Source: Pseudomonadota bacterium
GTDB taxonomy: Bacteria; Pseudomonadota; Gammaproteobacteria; Burkholderiales; Nitrosomonadaceae
Direction: 5' to 3'
Length of the DNA stretch: 64,000 nt
NCBI GenBank assembly: GCA_018240285.1
Contig: JAFEGA010000004.1
Coordinates: 196,992-260,991 of the forward strand
Every line of letters starts with the position of its first letter. The stretch's first letter is position 1. The translations under genes and the position numbers were made by a program. Below are positions 18,519 to 26,577 of this stretch, in pieces. Under the pieces are notes generated by a model that was not told the origin of the DNA, made no database searches, and worked only from the letters and a program-made list of their open reading frames with translations.

Positions 18519-18574
18519 GCGGCTACGCCGCAAAAGCGCCGCCGCGGTCGCTGACGCTCCCCCGCGGGCGCTTT
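18519..18574. repeat. GC-rich hairpins at the 3' end of the replication gene
   Basis: A perfect 5-bp stem (18519-18523 with 18527-18531) is followed by a bulged stem of about 13 bp joining 18533-18547 to 18562-18574 around a 14-base loop. The block overlaps the last codons of the rep gene and is much more GC-rich than its surroundings. It could be a terminator, a single-strand origin or a structure used in rolling-circle replication. Confidence 0.55.
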
Positions 18575-20166
18575 GCGCTCATCTTTTTAGTTACTTCCAT
18601 GTTAACTGCACATCTTTCAATATGCCATTGATGCAATCGTGTCGGTAATTGAATCGCGCCGGTTTCAATGCCGCAGATTTTCTTGCCGATGGGATCGCCG
18701 TACTTGCCCGGTTCTTTTGAGTCGATTTTCATCAATTTAATGGGATTGTCTTTCCGGTTGGCGGTAGCGCCGCCCATCAATTGAATGAATTGCCACCAGT
18801 GGCCCTGATCGGCTGCTTGTCTCGCCTGTTCCAGAATGCCTTCGGGTGCATCTTGGATTCTTCTTAGTTCCCGCCATATGCTGACCGGCGCACCGCCAAT
18901 CTGCTGGAATTGCCGGATACTCCAGGTTGACGCCCAGGCTTCGACTCGTTCCGCTGCTTCCTGTATCGGGCTGCCGTCAATGTCGTTTTCAAGACCGTGG
19001 CCATCAATGTTTTTGGAAATGTATTTGGCGATGTAGCCGACTGCCGAACCTTTGCTTTTATCGATGGGAATAGCTTTGAAACGATGTTGTTGTGCACCGG
19101 GTTCGTCACCGTCTGTTTGCAAGGCATAATGCCGCATGATTTCACTGACTTTTTCGGTTTGCTCGGGCGGCATAAATAACAGCATGTGCCAGTGTGGTGT
19201 GCCGTCATGTTGCGGTTCGGCGATGCGAAAACCGTAAACAGGTAGCTTGTCTCGCTTGAGCTTTGCGCGGATTCGTGACCAGACTTTATTTAAGTACTTT
19301 TGCGCTTGCTTTGGCGTGGTATCGTCATATTTGGAATTTCGCTCACCGCTACCGGAGTGCCGGGCATGCATCCGGGATGGGCAGGTGATGGTATAGAACT
19401 CACCGGCATGACCCAGTTCATTGGCGATGTATTCAAAGCCGAAAATGCGCACCATCAATTCACTGCGCCGGATGCGGGGATTGGCTAGGCCCAGTTCTGC
19501 CAGTTCGCTCAGCGTGAAGCACTGACCGAGTTCATTGGTTGCCAGCAATCCATCGAGAATACGGCGAATACGTTTCTTTTGTTCCCTGCGTCGTGTCAGT
19601 GTTTCATCGCTGACGTAGCGTCCCGCGCGTTGATGAACCAGCCCGATACGGATGGCGTCTTGTTCCAGCTTTTGCGCGTGAGTCTTGCGCAGCCGTTGCA
19701 ACCACCATATTTCATCGGTCAGGCGGGTATAGATACCGGTGGTTGTGATGTTTGAGCCTTCAAACAGTGATAGACCGACTTCATACTTTTGTGCCCGGTG
19801 AAGCATTCTTGAGGCAGCGCACTCCAGATTCCGGTAAATCCGGCTGACTTCCTTCATTTCCTTGACGATGTTTCTTGCCAAGTCTTTCAGGTCGTCATCG
19901 CTGGCATTCAGCGAGATGCTGTTTTTGGTGATCGGCCCGTATGCTTCCAGCAAATCAAGATTGGCGCTTTGCCTGCCGTCGAAGATATACGTTTCTTTGT
20001 AATCATGCGCAGCTTTCTCAGCAAATCGTTTGGGCAGTTGCCGGAATATCGGCGCGCGCCAGCGTTTATCGTTGCCATCCGGTTCATCGAGTAAATTCAA
20101 TATGCCTTCGGCGATGCATTCGCCGGGACTGAGCAGTTCGTGGGGTTGATGTACTGACGTGTGCAT
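18523..20166 (-). CDS. phage gene A-type HUH replication endonuclease
   Basis: Replication endonucleases of the phage P2 gene A (GPA) family nick a specific origin strand and start rolling-circle replication. The 547-residue protein shows the HUH metal-binding motif HWHMLLF near residue 325, following [14 protein letters not shown]. It also has paired catalytic tyrosines in [12 protein letters not shown] near residues 378-382. The start is set at 20166, where GAGG precedes the ATG by 5 bases; a frame to 20211 would extend past this site. It is followed by hairpins and preceded by an AlpA-like gene on the same strand, which together look like the replication module of element A. Confidence 0.85.
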   Translation of the reverse strand: MHTSVHQPHELLSPGECIAEGILNLLDEPDGNDKRWRAPIFRQLPKRFAEKAAHDYKETYIFDGRQSANLDLLEAYGPITKNSISLNASDDDLKDLARNIVKEMKEVSRIYRNLECAASRMLHRAQKYEVGLSLFEGSNITTTGIYTRLTDEIWWLQRLRKTHAQKLEQDAIRIGLVHQRAGRYVSDETLTRRREQKKRIRRILDGLLATNELGQCFTLSELAELGLANPRIRRSELMVRIFGFEYIANELGHAGEFYTITCPSRMHARHSGSGERNSKYDDTTPKQAQKYLNKVWSRIRAKLKRDKLPVYGFRIAEPQHDGTPHWHMLLFMPPEQTEKVSEIMRHYALQTDGDEPGAQQHRFKAIPIDKSKGSAVGYIAKYISKNIDGHGLENDIDGSPIQEAAERVEAWASTWSIRQFQQIGGAPVSIWRELRRIQDAPEGILEQARQAADQGHWWQFIQLMGGATANRKDNPIKLMKIDSKEPGKYGDPIGKKICGIETGAIQLPTRLHQWHIERCAVNMEVTKKMSAKRPRGSVSDRGGAFAA

Positions 20167-20173
20167 ACACACC

Positions 20174-20368
20174 TCAGTACTGGCTAGTTGAATAATGCGT
20201 GCAAGATTCAATATAAGCGAGCAGATCGCTATGGCGATAGCGAACTGCCCGGCTGCCTATTTTGACAAAAGGCACCCGCGCCCCGGCCCAGCGGTCTCGC
20301 TCCAGAAACGCGACACTGACGCCTAAGATTTGTGCGGCTTGTTTAGTAGTGAGTAATGCGGTTTGCAT
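20174..20368 (-). CDS. AlpA-like helix-turn-helix regulator/excisionase
   Basis: This 64-residue protein has the short winged helix-turn-helix of the AlpA/excisionase family: [23 protein letters not shown], then [24 protein letters not shown]. Such proteins activate integrase genes, aid excision or control replication genes of P4-like elements. The start at 20368 is supported by GGAG seven bases upstream; an in-frame ATG four codons earlier contains that GGAG itself. Its stop is 7 bases before the rep start, so the two are co-transcribed. Confidence 0.85.
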   Translation of the reverse strand: MQTALLTTKQAAQILGVSVAFLERDRWAGARVPFVKIGSRAVRYRHSDLLAYIESCTHYSTSQY

Positions 20369-20433
20369 AGTTGACTCCATGAGTTAAAAAATATGGAATC
20401 AATTTGCGACAACTGAGGCAACAATAAAAGACG

Positions 20434-20465
20434 CTAAGAAAATAGAAATATATCTATTTTCTTAG
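20434..20465 (-). terminator. candidate terminator between the hypothetical gene and the AlpA gene
   Basis: Bases 20434-20445 and 20454-20465 form a perfect 12-bp AT-rich stem with an 8-base loop. On the minus strand it is followed by a short T-rich run (CTTTT). It lies 17 bases after the stop of the 221-residue hypothetical gene and would separate it from alpA-rep. Confidence 0.5.
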
Positions 20466-20481
20466 GAATAATTACATTTTT

Positions 20482-21147
20482 CTATTCCTTTGATTTTATT
20501 GGGGCTCCTGGTGATTGTGCGGATTCTGATGCAACAATCCGCACTAAATTCTTAAATGGTTTAGATGAAAAGGTGGATGAATAACCGAACTGCTGCATGA
20601 TGGGATGGTTTTGCATTTCTTCATAACTCAAGTCTTGATCCCTTTCCCATAATTGCTTGGCCAATTCGATACAAACTATTCGCTGTCTGCGCCGTTCTGA
20701 TATTTTGTCGTACCAGCTATTATTCTCGTCATCAGGATCAACCGATTCATACTTTGCTTGATCGGTCGTTGCTAATTTTTTATGTGACCAGCAAGGCGGG
20801 GGATCAAGCAAGGCTACTTTCTCGCACCAAATAATGACTTCATTTCGCTTGACATAAAGATTATCCAGAAAATCCTTGCTGAATTTGTTATACATGACCC
20901 AACAATATAATTTTATGGCATGTCTGATATCGAAAATAAATGAGATGAAAGAGTCATCGATAAGGATTCGACGCCCCTTCCATCGAGCGGTAATTTCCTT
21001 GCTGCCTATTGCCCGGATCAAGCGATCAATCGCAAGCCGAAGCCTTGGTGAAATTGCAGCGGGATCGGTTTGATCGGGTTTTTCTCCAGCCCAATCATGT
21101 GCCAATTGCCAGACAGATTTGAAGTCGGGATTATTTTCTACATGCAT
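20482..21147 (-). CDS. hypothetical protein of element A
   Basis: I do not recognise this 221-residue protein. It is soluble and has basic, helix-rich regions. The segment SPRLRLAIDRLIRAIGSKEITARWKGRRILIDDSFI near residues 34-69 and a C-terminal part with ISERRRQRIVCIELAKQLWERDQDLSYEEMQNHPIMQQFGY suggest a nucleic-acid-binding role. The first gene after the integrase in element B is similarly sized and also ends in a segment resembling a helix-turn-helix (KKDIASMIAKEFE). They may have equivalent jobs, though direct similarity is not obvious. Function unknown. Confidence 0.65.
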   Translation of the reverse strand: MHVENNPDFKSVWQLAHDWAGEKPDQTDPAAISPRLRLAIDRLIRAIGSKEITARWKGRRILIDDSFISFIFDIRHAIKLYCWVMYNKFSKDFLDNLYVKRNEVIIWCEKVALLDPPPCWSHKKLATTDQAKYESVDPDDENNSWYDKISERRRQRIVCIELAKQLWERDQDLSYEEMQNHPIMQQFGYSSTFSSKPFKNLVRIVASESAQSPGAPIKSKE

Positions 21148-21534
21148 GACAGGCCGTCCTATGAGAAATAATCTGATTTGACGGCTGAATTATTTGAATG
21201 CTTGAGAAAATTTGCGATTACTATCGGGAGTATTCCGATCTGCCACCCTTGACAGGCTGCCGCCGTCCAAAGGCTGGTTTTGTATGAAGGATTGCGATTT
21301 TGTGATTTAGCCTGAAAAGGCAACTGTACTTTTGTGTGACATCCCAAGAATCTAAAAACGAAAAAGCTTCAATCCTTCGCCGCTATTGTCTTGGACGGCG
21401 GCAGCCTGTCAAGGGCAAGCCGCTTCGCGGTGGTTACAACAGTGAATAAGAAACAGTAGCTATTGCAAACAGAGGTAATTCAAATTCTATGCGTGCAAAT
21501 TATTCGATTAAGCTTTGTTCAGGGTATTGGTGGT
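21148..21534. other. non-coding stretch carrying a 25-bp inverted repeat
   Basis: No supported gene lies in these 387 bases. The stretch contains the large inverted repeat at 21246-21415 and, just right of it, a small CCGC-TTC-GCGG hairpin near 21420. It separates the replication half of element A from its toxin-antitoxin and integrase half. Confidence 0.6.
21246..21415. repeat. perfect 25-bp inverted repeat with 120-bp spacer
   Basis: Bases 21246-21270 are the exact reverse complement of 21391-21415; the arms are GC-rich and begin CCCTTGACAGG. A nested 9-bp inverted pair lies inside (GAAGGATTG at 21286-21294, CAATCCTTC at 21370-21378). No clear target-site duplication flanks it. It may be the element's origin or a small MITE-like insertion. 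Confidence 0.75.
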
Positions 21535-21870
21535 TTATAAATCCAACCAGACTCGTAAAGCGTAGTTAATTTTATGGAGTTCTTTCTCTGCAACTTCTCC
21601 GATCTTTTTGTTTAGCCTGGTAACGCGAATAGTTGTTATTTTATCGACTTCAACTTCGGATATCTCCTTTAAGCCAGTTGAGTCATCTGCCTTTAATCGG
21701 GCTCTCACGCTAGCAGTACTCAAAACGCTGGTTATCGGGCAAACGGTGACACTTTCCATGCCTTCAATGTAATCCGTATTCTGCACAATCACTACGGGGC
21801 GAGGTTTGCTGGTGTAGTCGCCCTTTCCATCGGCGCAAAGCGCAATATCACCCCGTTGATACAAGGTCAT
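21535..21870 (-). CDS. MazF/PemK-type toxin (endoribonuclease)
   Basis: The 111-residue protein has the MazF/PemK fold marks: YQRGDIALCADGKG at the start, KPRPVVIVQN near residue 25, VTVCPITS near residue 43 and the closing TTIRVTRLNKKIGEV. MazF-type toxins cut mRNA at short sequences until bound by their antitoxin. Its start overlaps the antitoxin stop by 4 bases (ATGA), the usual antitoxin-first arrangement. The pair probably stabilises element A after integration. Confidence 0.9.
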   Translation of the reverse strand: MTLYQRGDIALCADGKGDYTSKPRPVVIVQNTDYIEGMESVTVCPITSVLSTASVRARLKADDSTGLKEISEVEVDKITTIRVTRLNKKIGEVAEKELHKINYALRVWLDL

Positions 21871-22079
21871 AAATAATCGCCCATGCCGGTAGTATTGTCC
21901 TGCTTATCCGCTTCATTGAGCGCTTTAATATCTTGCTTCACTTGTTTCTGATCAAGGGGAGCATGGTTCGGATAAATTACCGCAACTCGTTTTCTGTGAC
22001 TTGTAACCTCAATAGGTTCGCCCAATCTCAGAAGCTCGGAAAGTTTTGTTTTTACTTCAAAAATACCTACCGATCGCAT
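21867..22079 (-). CDS. Phd/YefM-type antitoxin of the MazF toxin
   Basis: The 70-residue protein has the N-terminal DNA-binding half of Phd/YefM antitoxins: SVGIFEVKTKLSELLRLGEPIEVTSHRKRVAVIYP. A charged disordered tail that would wrap the toxin follows. The ribosome-binding site AAGGAG lies 6 bases before the ATG. A perfect palindrome immediately upstream is a probable autoregulatory operator. A Phd-type antitoxin paired with a MazF-type toxin is a known mixed arrangement. Confidence 0.85.
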   Translation of the reverse strand: MRSVGIFEVKTKLSELLRLGEPIEVTSHRKRVAVIYPNHAPLDQKQVKQDIKALNEADKQDNTTGMGDYL

Positions 22080-22092
22080 AGAAAACTCCTTA

Positions 22093-22119
22093 AATTCTAG
22101 TTGGCTAGAATTATTGTAC
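22093..22119 (-). promoter_or_regulatory. operator palindrome and -10 box of the toxin-antitoxin operon
   Basis: AATTCTAG (22093-22100) and CTAGAATT (22105-22112) form a perfect palindrome with a 4-base centre, 14 bases upstream of the antitoxin start. The minus strand reads TACAAT at 22119-22114, a fair -10 element, so bound antitoxin would cover the transcription start. Confidence 0.6.
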
Positions 22120-22124
22120 CTCAG

Positions 22125-22307
22125 TTAATCTTTGGAAAGTCGCCGGTTAATCTTTCGGGCGGACATGGGAGACAACATAACAATACGACCCGTTCCAGCT
22201 GGCATTTGCCGAATGGATTCCAACAATTCAGCTTCCAGCTCTTTATCGATCAATGGTTTTCCGGTTTTATGTTTTGTTTCTTCAAGGTCTTGGTGGATTG
22301 AGCAGCA
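22125..22307 (-). pseudogene. possible remnant of a small antitoxin-like gene
   Basis: One minus-strand frame stays open for about 60 codons and ends with ELEAELLESIRQMPAGTGRIV...ARKINRRLSKD. The segment ELEAELLESIRQM resembles the start of the adjacent antitoxin (DLGAELLESVTQMKSG). There is no ATG near its beginning and no ribosome-binding site, so it looks like a decayed or truncated copy. A TTG start near 22250 cannot be excluded. Confidence 0.3.
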
Positions 22308-22312
22308 GGCGA

Positions 22313-22621
22313 TTAAGTAGTGATTTCCTTCAAAACATCGGGGCGGCGGTCAGCGATTTCAATCAGTGTCTTAGCTGCTCCACTGGGTTGGCGGCGGCCT
22401 TGTTCCCAATCCTGCAGGGTTCTCACCGATACGCCGAGCAGTTTTGCAAAATCGGCTTGAGACAAACCCGATTTAATGCGAGCCGAGACAACTGGCGGAA
22501 CTTCAACCTTATGTATCCGGCTTGCGCGGCCTGATTTCATTTGCGTGACGGATTCGAGCAGTTCCGCTCCCAAGTCACGTTTGGCATCGCGTTTTTTCAG
22601 TTCTTTCTCAGTCATGGGCAT
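22313..22621 (-). CDS. HigA/NadS-type antitoxin (XRE helix-turn-helix)
   Basis: The 102-residue protein has an XRE-type DNA-binding domain (SARIKSGLSQADFAKLLGVSVRTLQDWEQGRRQPSGAAKTL, about residues 46-86) and an N-terminal toxin-binding stretch. It neutralises the toxin encoded just upstream and represses the operon. Its start overlaps the toxin gene by 10 bases, the toxin-first order usual for HigBA. The C-terminus (DVLKEITT) is complete. Confidence 0.88.
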   Translation of the reverse strand: MPMTEKELKKRDAKRDLGAELLESVTQMKSGRASRIHKVEVPPVVSARIKSGLSQADFAKLLGVSVRTLQDWEQGRRQPSGAAKTLIEIADRRPDVLKEITT

Positions 22622-22926
22622 GTTATTTTTTCCTTAATCGCTTTAAGTAAATGAGCGGGAATATTTTCGTGTTCGTTTTTGGCATAGATCAGCAGTAGCC
22701 AGATGGTGCCGTCTTCCAGCATGTTGTAATAAATTACGCGTAAGCCGCCGCTTTTGCCTTTTCCTTTGCGTGACCAGCGCACTTTTCTGCAACCGCCTGA
22801 GCCCGGAATAATATCGCCCGTATCAAAGTGTTCCGCAATCCAGACGGCAAATGCTGCGCGTTCGTCTTCAGTCCAATAGTCGCTGACATAACGGCTGAAA
22901 ACGTCAGTTTCGGCAATGGTATACAT
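22612..22926 (-). CDS. RelE/HigB-superfamily toxin
   Basis: The 104-residue protein carries the RelE/HigB-like fold motifs DVFSRYVSDYWTEDERAAFAVWIAEH, the basic GCRKVRWSRKGKGKSGGLRVIYYN core (about residues 45-68), and IWLLLIYAKNEHENI. Toxins of this group are ribosome-dependent mRNA endonucleases. The gene is first in a toxin-antitoxin pair with an XRE antitoxin and lies just downstream of a short palindromic operator. It is 30 bases from the integrase stop on the same strand. Confidence 0.88.
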   Translation of the reverse strand: MYTIAETDVFSRYVSDYWTEDERAAFAVWIAEHFDTGDIIPGSGGCRKVRWSRKGKGKSGGLRVIYYNMLEDGTIWLLLIYAKNEHENIPAHLLKAIKEKITCP

Positions 22927-22935
22927 TATTCATAT

Positions 22936-22950
22936 TACGGCAATGCCGTA
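22936..22950. promoter_or_regulatory. operator palindrome upstream of the HigBA-like pair
   Basis: TACGGCA-A-TGCCGTA is a perfect 15-base palindrome centred 17 bases upstream of the toxin start. Position and symmetry fit binding by the XRE antitoxin. Confidence 0.55.
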
Positions 22951-22955
22951 TTAAG

Positions 22956-24242
22956 TCAAGATGTTTTATGCGATTTCTTTTCTGATAGATCGGTAACGGT
23001 TGCGGAAGGTCTATACCCGGTGCATTTAAGGATATAGTCGGTTATCTTCTGCATCGGTTGCCGCAGGCGTTCCACGTCGGTGACAATGTATCCGGCAGTG
23101 ACATCATTGCTCATTTTGTGATTGGCTAAACGTTTTACGGCGTAGGCTGGAATATCGAGACTTTCTGCAATCGTGAGAAAAGTGCGGCGCAAATCATGAA
23201 TGGTGAAAGAAATGCCGGATTCCTTGATAACCTTGGCCATTTGCTTGCGCTGTTCGCAAACATAACCGGTTCCGCTGGCTCGATGGAATACATATTCATT
23301 GATTGCGTGTGCTTTTCTATTTTGTAGCAAATCATAAAGAAAATCGGATAACGGCAGATTATGATCCGAGTGGTTTTTAGTATCCGTTACTCTCAGGGTT
23401 TTAGCTTGCAGGTCAACATTGGCCCAGGTCATGCTGGCGGCTTCTTCCCGTCTTAATCCGGTAAACAGCACCAGCAGCAAATAATCCCGGATGGTTTCGC
23501 GATTTTGGCTAATCGGATCATTCTTTAAGTTCATGATTGCTTCAAACCAGGGTTTGAGTTCGTGCGGTTTAATAACCGTTTGGCGACGTTCCACGCGATA
23601 CCATGCGCGGGTTTGGGTGAGACGGACGACCGGGTTTTCATGCAGTATGGATTTGCCGCTGCCATCTTCATATTGTGCAATGGCAAAATTAAACAGGGCA
23701 CGTAAAAAGCGCATCGACAAATTGGCATAAGCTTCGCCTCTTTCCGCTCCGATTTTACTATGGCGCTTGCTGACCATGTCCTTATTGATATCGGTCATTG
23801 GTTTATCCTGCCAGTCGGCAAAAATGATGGACATTACTCGCCGGTAATCATAGAGCGTCCGTTCTTTGAGATTTTTTCGTGTTTTAACAAAGTCATCAAA
23901 GGCTTGTTTCAACGTTGTGCCTTGTAAGGCTTCCTGCTTTTTCTCGGCAACAGGATTCCGGCCGGTTGCGATATGGCCAAGTAATTTATGAGCTTCCTTT
24001 CTGGCTTGCTCAACGGTTAATTCAGGGTAGCGGCCTAGTGTCAGCCGTTTCACTTTGCCATCAATCCTTTTTTCCAGGATGAATGATTTGGCACCGGATG
24101 AGGTGATGCGCACTGCAAAACCTTTTAGTTCGGTGTCACGTATGAAAGCCTGGCCGGTTTCTGGTGTAGACAATCTGTCTACATAGGATTTCGTGATCTT
24201 CTGTGCGGGTGTTTGATGTGTGTTCATTGTTTCAATTTCCAT
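22956..24242 (-). CDS. tyrosine integrase of element A (P4-like)
   Basis: The 428-residue protein has an N-terminal DUF4102-like arm-binding domain (about residues 15-105: AFIRDTELKGFAVRITSSGAKSF, LTLGRYPELTVEQARKEA). A core-binding domain follows, and then the catalytic domain with LFTGLRREEAASMTW (first Arg), HDLRRTFLTIAES (His and second Arg), NHKMS, and the nucleophile Tyr in DVTAGYIV. It would recombine the tRNA-Thr 3' end with the circular element. Either ATG at 24242 or 24227 may be the start. Coding bases 24165-24183 contain one direct and one inverted copy of the arm word TGTAGAC. Confidence 0.92.
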   Translation of the reverse strand: MEIETMNTHQTPAQKITKSYVDRLSTPETGQAFIRDTELKGFAVRITSSGAKSFILEKRIDGKVKRLTLGRYPELTVEQARKEAHKLLGHIATGRNPVAEKKQEALQGTTLKQAFDDFVKTRKNLKERTLYDYRRVMSIIFADWQDKPMTDINKDMVSKRHSKIGAERGEAYANLSMRFLRALFNFAIAQYEDGSGKSILHENPVVRLTQTRAWYRVERRQTVIKPHELKPWFEAIMNLKNDPISQNRETIRDYLLLVLFTGLRREEAASMTWANVDLQAKTLRVTDTKNHSDHNLPLSDFLYDLLQNRKAHAINEYVFHRASGTGYVCEQRKQMAKVIKESGISFTIHDLRRTFLTIAESLDIPAYAVKRLANHKMSNDVTAGYIVTDVERLRQPMQKITDYILKCTGYRPSATVTDLSEKKSHKTS

Positions 24243-24245
24243 TCA

Positions 24246-24274
24246 TGTAGACGCCATGTAGACACTATGTAGAC
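24246..24274 (+). repeat. arm-type repeats, right side of element A
   Basis: TGTAGAC occurs at 24246, 24257 and 24268, at exact 11-base steps, ending 120 bases before attachment copy 2. With the two copies at 16910 and 16921 this gives five direct copies on the two sides of the core, as expected for integrase arm sites. Confidence 0.75.
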
Positions 24275-24393
24275 AGTAGGCGTAAAACTATGGGGTGGAG
24301 TTTAAAACAATGTGATATTAAAAATCAATACAAAACAATGACATTAATATGTTTTCAAAAACCATAAAACAACGTAAAACAGTACATTTTAGA

Positions 24394-24439
24394 ATTTGTA
24401 ATCAGAAGGTCCCGAGTTCGATTCTTGGTGTCGGCACCA
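24394..24439 (+). repeat. attachment core copy 2 (junction of elements A and B)
   Basis: These 46 bases equal the 3' end of tRNA-Thr exactly. Only the 3' part of the tRNA is present, so this is not a tRNA gene. The two integrase genes diverge from either side of this site. Confidence 0.93.
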
Positions 24440-24485
24440 TAAAATCAATAAGTTAGTTAAGTAGTAATCCTGTAATGACCATTTG

Positions 24486-24613
24486 TGGGGCGGTAGTGGG
24501 GCACTTTAAGATAACAAAGTGCAATACTGGTGCCCCATTTTTATTTTTATCCCTCTTAAGAATCTCACCTCAGAAGCAACAAAAGTGCCATATTTTATTT
24601 TTAACTGCCCCAT
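24486..24613. repeat. arm-type repeats, left side of element B
   Basis: TGGGGC occurs at 24486 and 24497, 11 bases apart, 47 bases after the attachment core. Inverted copies (TGCCCCA) occur at 24531 and 24606. The same word recurs at the right end of element B near 33842-33887. Confidence 0.6.
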
Positions 24614-24699
24614 AAATGCCCTTTGTGATGATTAATCTTAATTAGATGCCTGTATTTTATAGTATTTAATATATATTTCTTATGAATGTATATCATATG

Positions 24700-24728
24700 T
24701 TGTAATTTATTGCCCATTATTGTAATCT
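24700..24728 (+). promoter_or_regulatory. candidate promoter of the element B integrase
   Basis: TTGTAA (24700-24705) and TAATCT (24723-24728) are separated by 17 bases and lie 34 bases upstream of the integrase start codon. Both hexamers are fair sigma-70 matches. Confidence 0.5.
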
Positions 24729-24761
24729 GCTAACAGTGATAATCCACTTGCAGAGGCAATC

Positions 24762-25838
24762 ATGGCAAACATCGAAAAACGTATTTCGAGTGATGGTGTA
24801 ACCAGTTACCGGGTAAAAATACGCTTAAAAGGATTCCCGTCTCAATCTGCCACATTTGAACGCCTGACCGATGCCAAGAAATGGGCACAGCAAACCGAGT
24901 CAGCGATTCGAGAAGGCCGCCATTTCAAAACCACGGAAGCCAAACGCCACACATTAGCGGAAATGATAGATCGTTATTGCCGTGATGTATTGCCAAGCAA
25001 GAAAAGTGCAAAAGACCAAGCACAGCAACTGGCATGGTGGAAATCTGAAATCGGCAGTTACTCGCTTGCAGATATAACGCCTTCGCTTATTGGTGAATGC
25101 AGGGATAAGCTAGGCCGTGAAATCACAGTAAGAAATAAGCTGCGTTCGCCTGCCAGCGTTGTGCGGTATATGGCCGCGCTATCTCATGCGCTCACTATCG
25201 CTGTAAAAGAATGGGGCTGGTTAGAAGATAGCCCGATGCGCAAAGTAACCAAACCCAAGGAATCACGCGGAAGAGTTCGCTTTCTATCCGATGATGAGCG
25301 CATGCGCTTATTGAAAGCCTGCAAAGAATCCAGCAATCCATATTTATATTCCGTTGTTGTATTGGCATTGTCTACCGGTATGCGCCAAGGTGAAATCATG
25401 GGATTGACCTGGGATGTAGTAGATTTAAACCAAGGCCGCGCAATTTTGCATGAAACAAAAAACGGTGAACGCCGCGCCGTGGCGATTACTGGCCGTGCTT
25501 TGGAATTATTAAAAGAACTTTCCAAAGTACGCCGGATTGATTGTAATTTGCTTTTCCCGGCTAAGGAAAAAGCACCACAAAAACCACAAAAGCCCATGGA
25601 TTTACGCACACCATGGGAAACAGCCGTTAAAAAAGCAGAGCTTCATGATTTCAAGTTTCATGACTTACGTCATAGCGCCGCGTCATACTTAGCCATGAAT
25701 GGCGCAAGCTTGGCAGAAATTGCCGAAGTGCTGGGACATAAGACTTTGCAAATGGTGAAACGCTACGCTCACCTAAGCGAAGGACATACTGCCCGTGTGG
25801 TTGCCTCTATGAATGATAAGATTTTTGGAGGTGCGTAA
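24762..25838 (+). CDS. tyrosine integrase of element B
   Basis: The 358-residue protein has an N-terminal arm-type domain (residues 1-65, YRVKIRLKGFPSQSATFERLTDAKKWAQ), a core-binding domain (about 68-160) and a catalytic domain. The catalytic residues are in LSTGMRQGEIMGL (first Arg), HDLRHSAASYLAMNG (His and second Arg), LGHKTLQMVKRYAHLSE (His and Tyr nucleophile). It is a shorter, different integrase class from that of element A, yet uses the same tRNA core. RBS AGAGG precedes the ATG. It is followed by a gene whose ribosome-binding site lies inside its last codons. Confidence 0.93.
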   Translation: MANIEKRISSDGVTSYRVKIRLKGFPSQSATFERLTDAKKWAQQTESAIREGRHFKTTEAKRHTLAEMIDRYCRDVLPSKKSAKDQAQQLAWWKSEIGSYSLADITPSLIGECRDKLGREITVRNKLRSPASVVRYMAALSHALTIAVKEWGWLEDSPMRKVTKPKESRGRVRFLSDDERMRLLKACKESSNPYLYSVVVLALSTGMRQGEIMGLTWDVVDLNQGRAILHETKNGERRAVAITGRALELLKELSKVRRIDCNLLFPAKEKAPQKPQKPMDLRTPWETAVKKAELHDFKFHDLRHSAASYLAMNGASLAEIAEVLGHKTLQMVKRYAHLSEGHTARVVASMNDKIFGGA

Positions 25839-25839
25839 T

Positions 25840-26577
25840 ATGCATGATTCAAATACTCCAGATAACAATCTAACGCAAGAATCAGATTATGATAAACATG
25901 CTGAGAAAGTTGGCTACGTGCTGGGATGTTTTTCTATCCCGGAAGAATGGGGTTTTTGGGCAAAAAAATCACAGCTACTTGCTGAAGAAGCAATACCGCT
26001 GATGAATGGGTTAAATCCTGGATCGTGGCAAGAATATAAGAAAGGAATAAGACGTTTGCCCGGTGAAAAATCTGAGGCACATGTTGTAGAAGAAATAATG
26101 TGTCAATTCAGAGTAGAGCGTGTGCCTGGTGATATGGTTTATTCAATCGAACGATCCTTAAGATTTGCCGAAAATGAAGGTTTTAATAACAAAACACCTA
26201 TTGAATGGTTGGCATGGGGACGCGAGCACGATCTTGATAAACCAATTATAAAATCTGAGGATTGGCTGAATGTGCCTGATGTTTGCATGTTCAAATTGTT
26301 TGAAGCCGCTGTTAATGCGGTCTCTGGAAAGTCTATTAATTCACGAACTACGGAAAAGGAGCAAGACGATTCTTGGAAGGAAATGGCAAGAGAAAAGGCT
26401 GATTTAATTTATCAAAAACAAAAGGCTATCGGGTGTGATCCTTCTAAAAAAGATATTGCAAGTATGATAGCAAAGGAATTTGAACGGGAAGGTATTAAAA
26501 CCATAAAAGAAAAGAGGCTAAACGATGAATATATAGTGCGACATGCACTAAATACATGGAGAAGATCGGAAAAGTAA
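25840..26577 (+). CDS. hypothetical protein following the integrase
   Basis: The start is set at 25840 because GGAGG lies nine bases upstream, giving 245 residues; a longer in-frame start would overlap the integrase. I do not recognise it. The N-terminal part (KVGYVLGCFSIPEEWGFWAKKSQLLAEEAIPLMNGLNPGSW) resembles proteins often found next to phage-type integrases in proteobacteria. The C-terminal 75 residues contain CDPSKKDIASMIAKEFEREGIKTIKEKRLNDEYIVRHAL, which looks like a helix-turn-helix. A regulatory role is inferred only. Confidence 0.7.
   Translation: MHDSNTPDNNLTQESDYDKHAEKVGYVLGCFSIPEEWGFWAKKSQLLAEEAIPLMNGLNPGSWQEYKKGIRRLPGEKSEAHVVEEIMCQFRVERVPGDMVYSIERSLRFAENEGFNNKTPIEWLAWGREHDLDKPIIKSEDWLNVPDVCMFKLFEAAVNAVSGKSINSRTTEKEQDDSWKEMAREKADLIYQKQKAIGCDPSKKDIASMIAKEFEREGIKTIKEKRLNDEYIVRHALNTWRRSEK

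Larger units (their letters stand above)
16819..24439 (+). mobile_element. integrative element A in tRNA-Thr (HUH-replicon type)
   Basis: This 7.6-kb element lies between attachment copies 1 and 2. Its genes are all on the minus strand: a membrane protein of unknown function, an HUH replication endonuclease, an AlpA-like regulator, a hypothetical protein, two toxin-antitoxin pairs and a P4-type tyrosine integrase. No capsid, tail, terminase large subunit or conjugation gene is seen, so it is a mobilisable or satellite-type element and not a full prophage. The integrase sits at the end away from the intact tRNA. Confidence 0.88.

Noticed and set aside
24394..24439. A second tRNA-Thr gene
   Set aside because: Only the 3' part of the tRNA is present; there is no acceptor 5' strand or D-arm, so it is an attachment-site copy. 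The same holds for 34004-34049.
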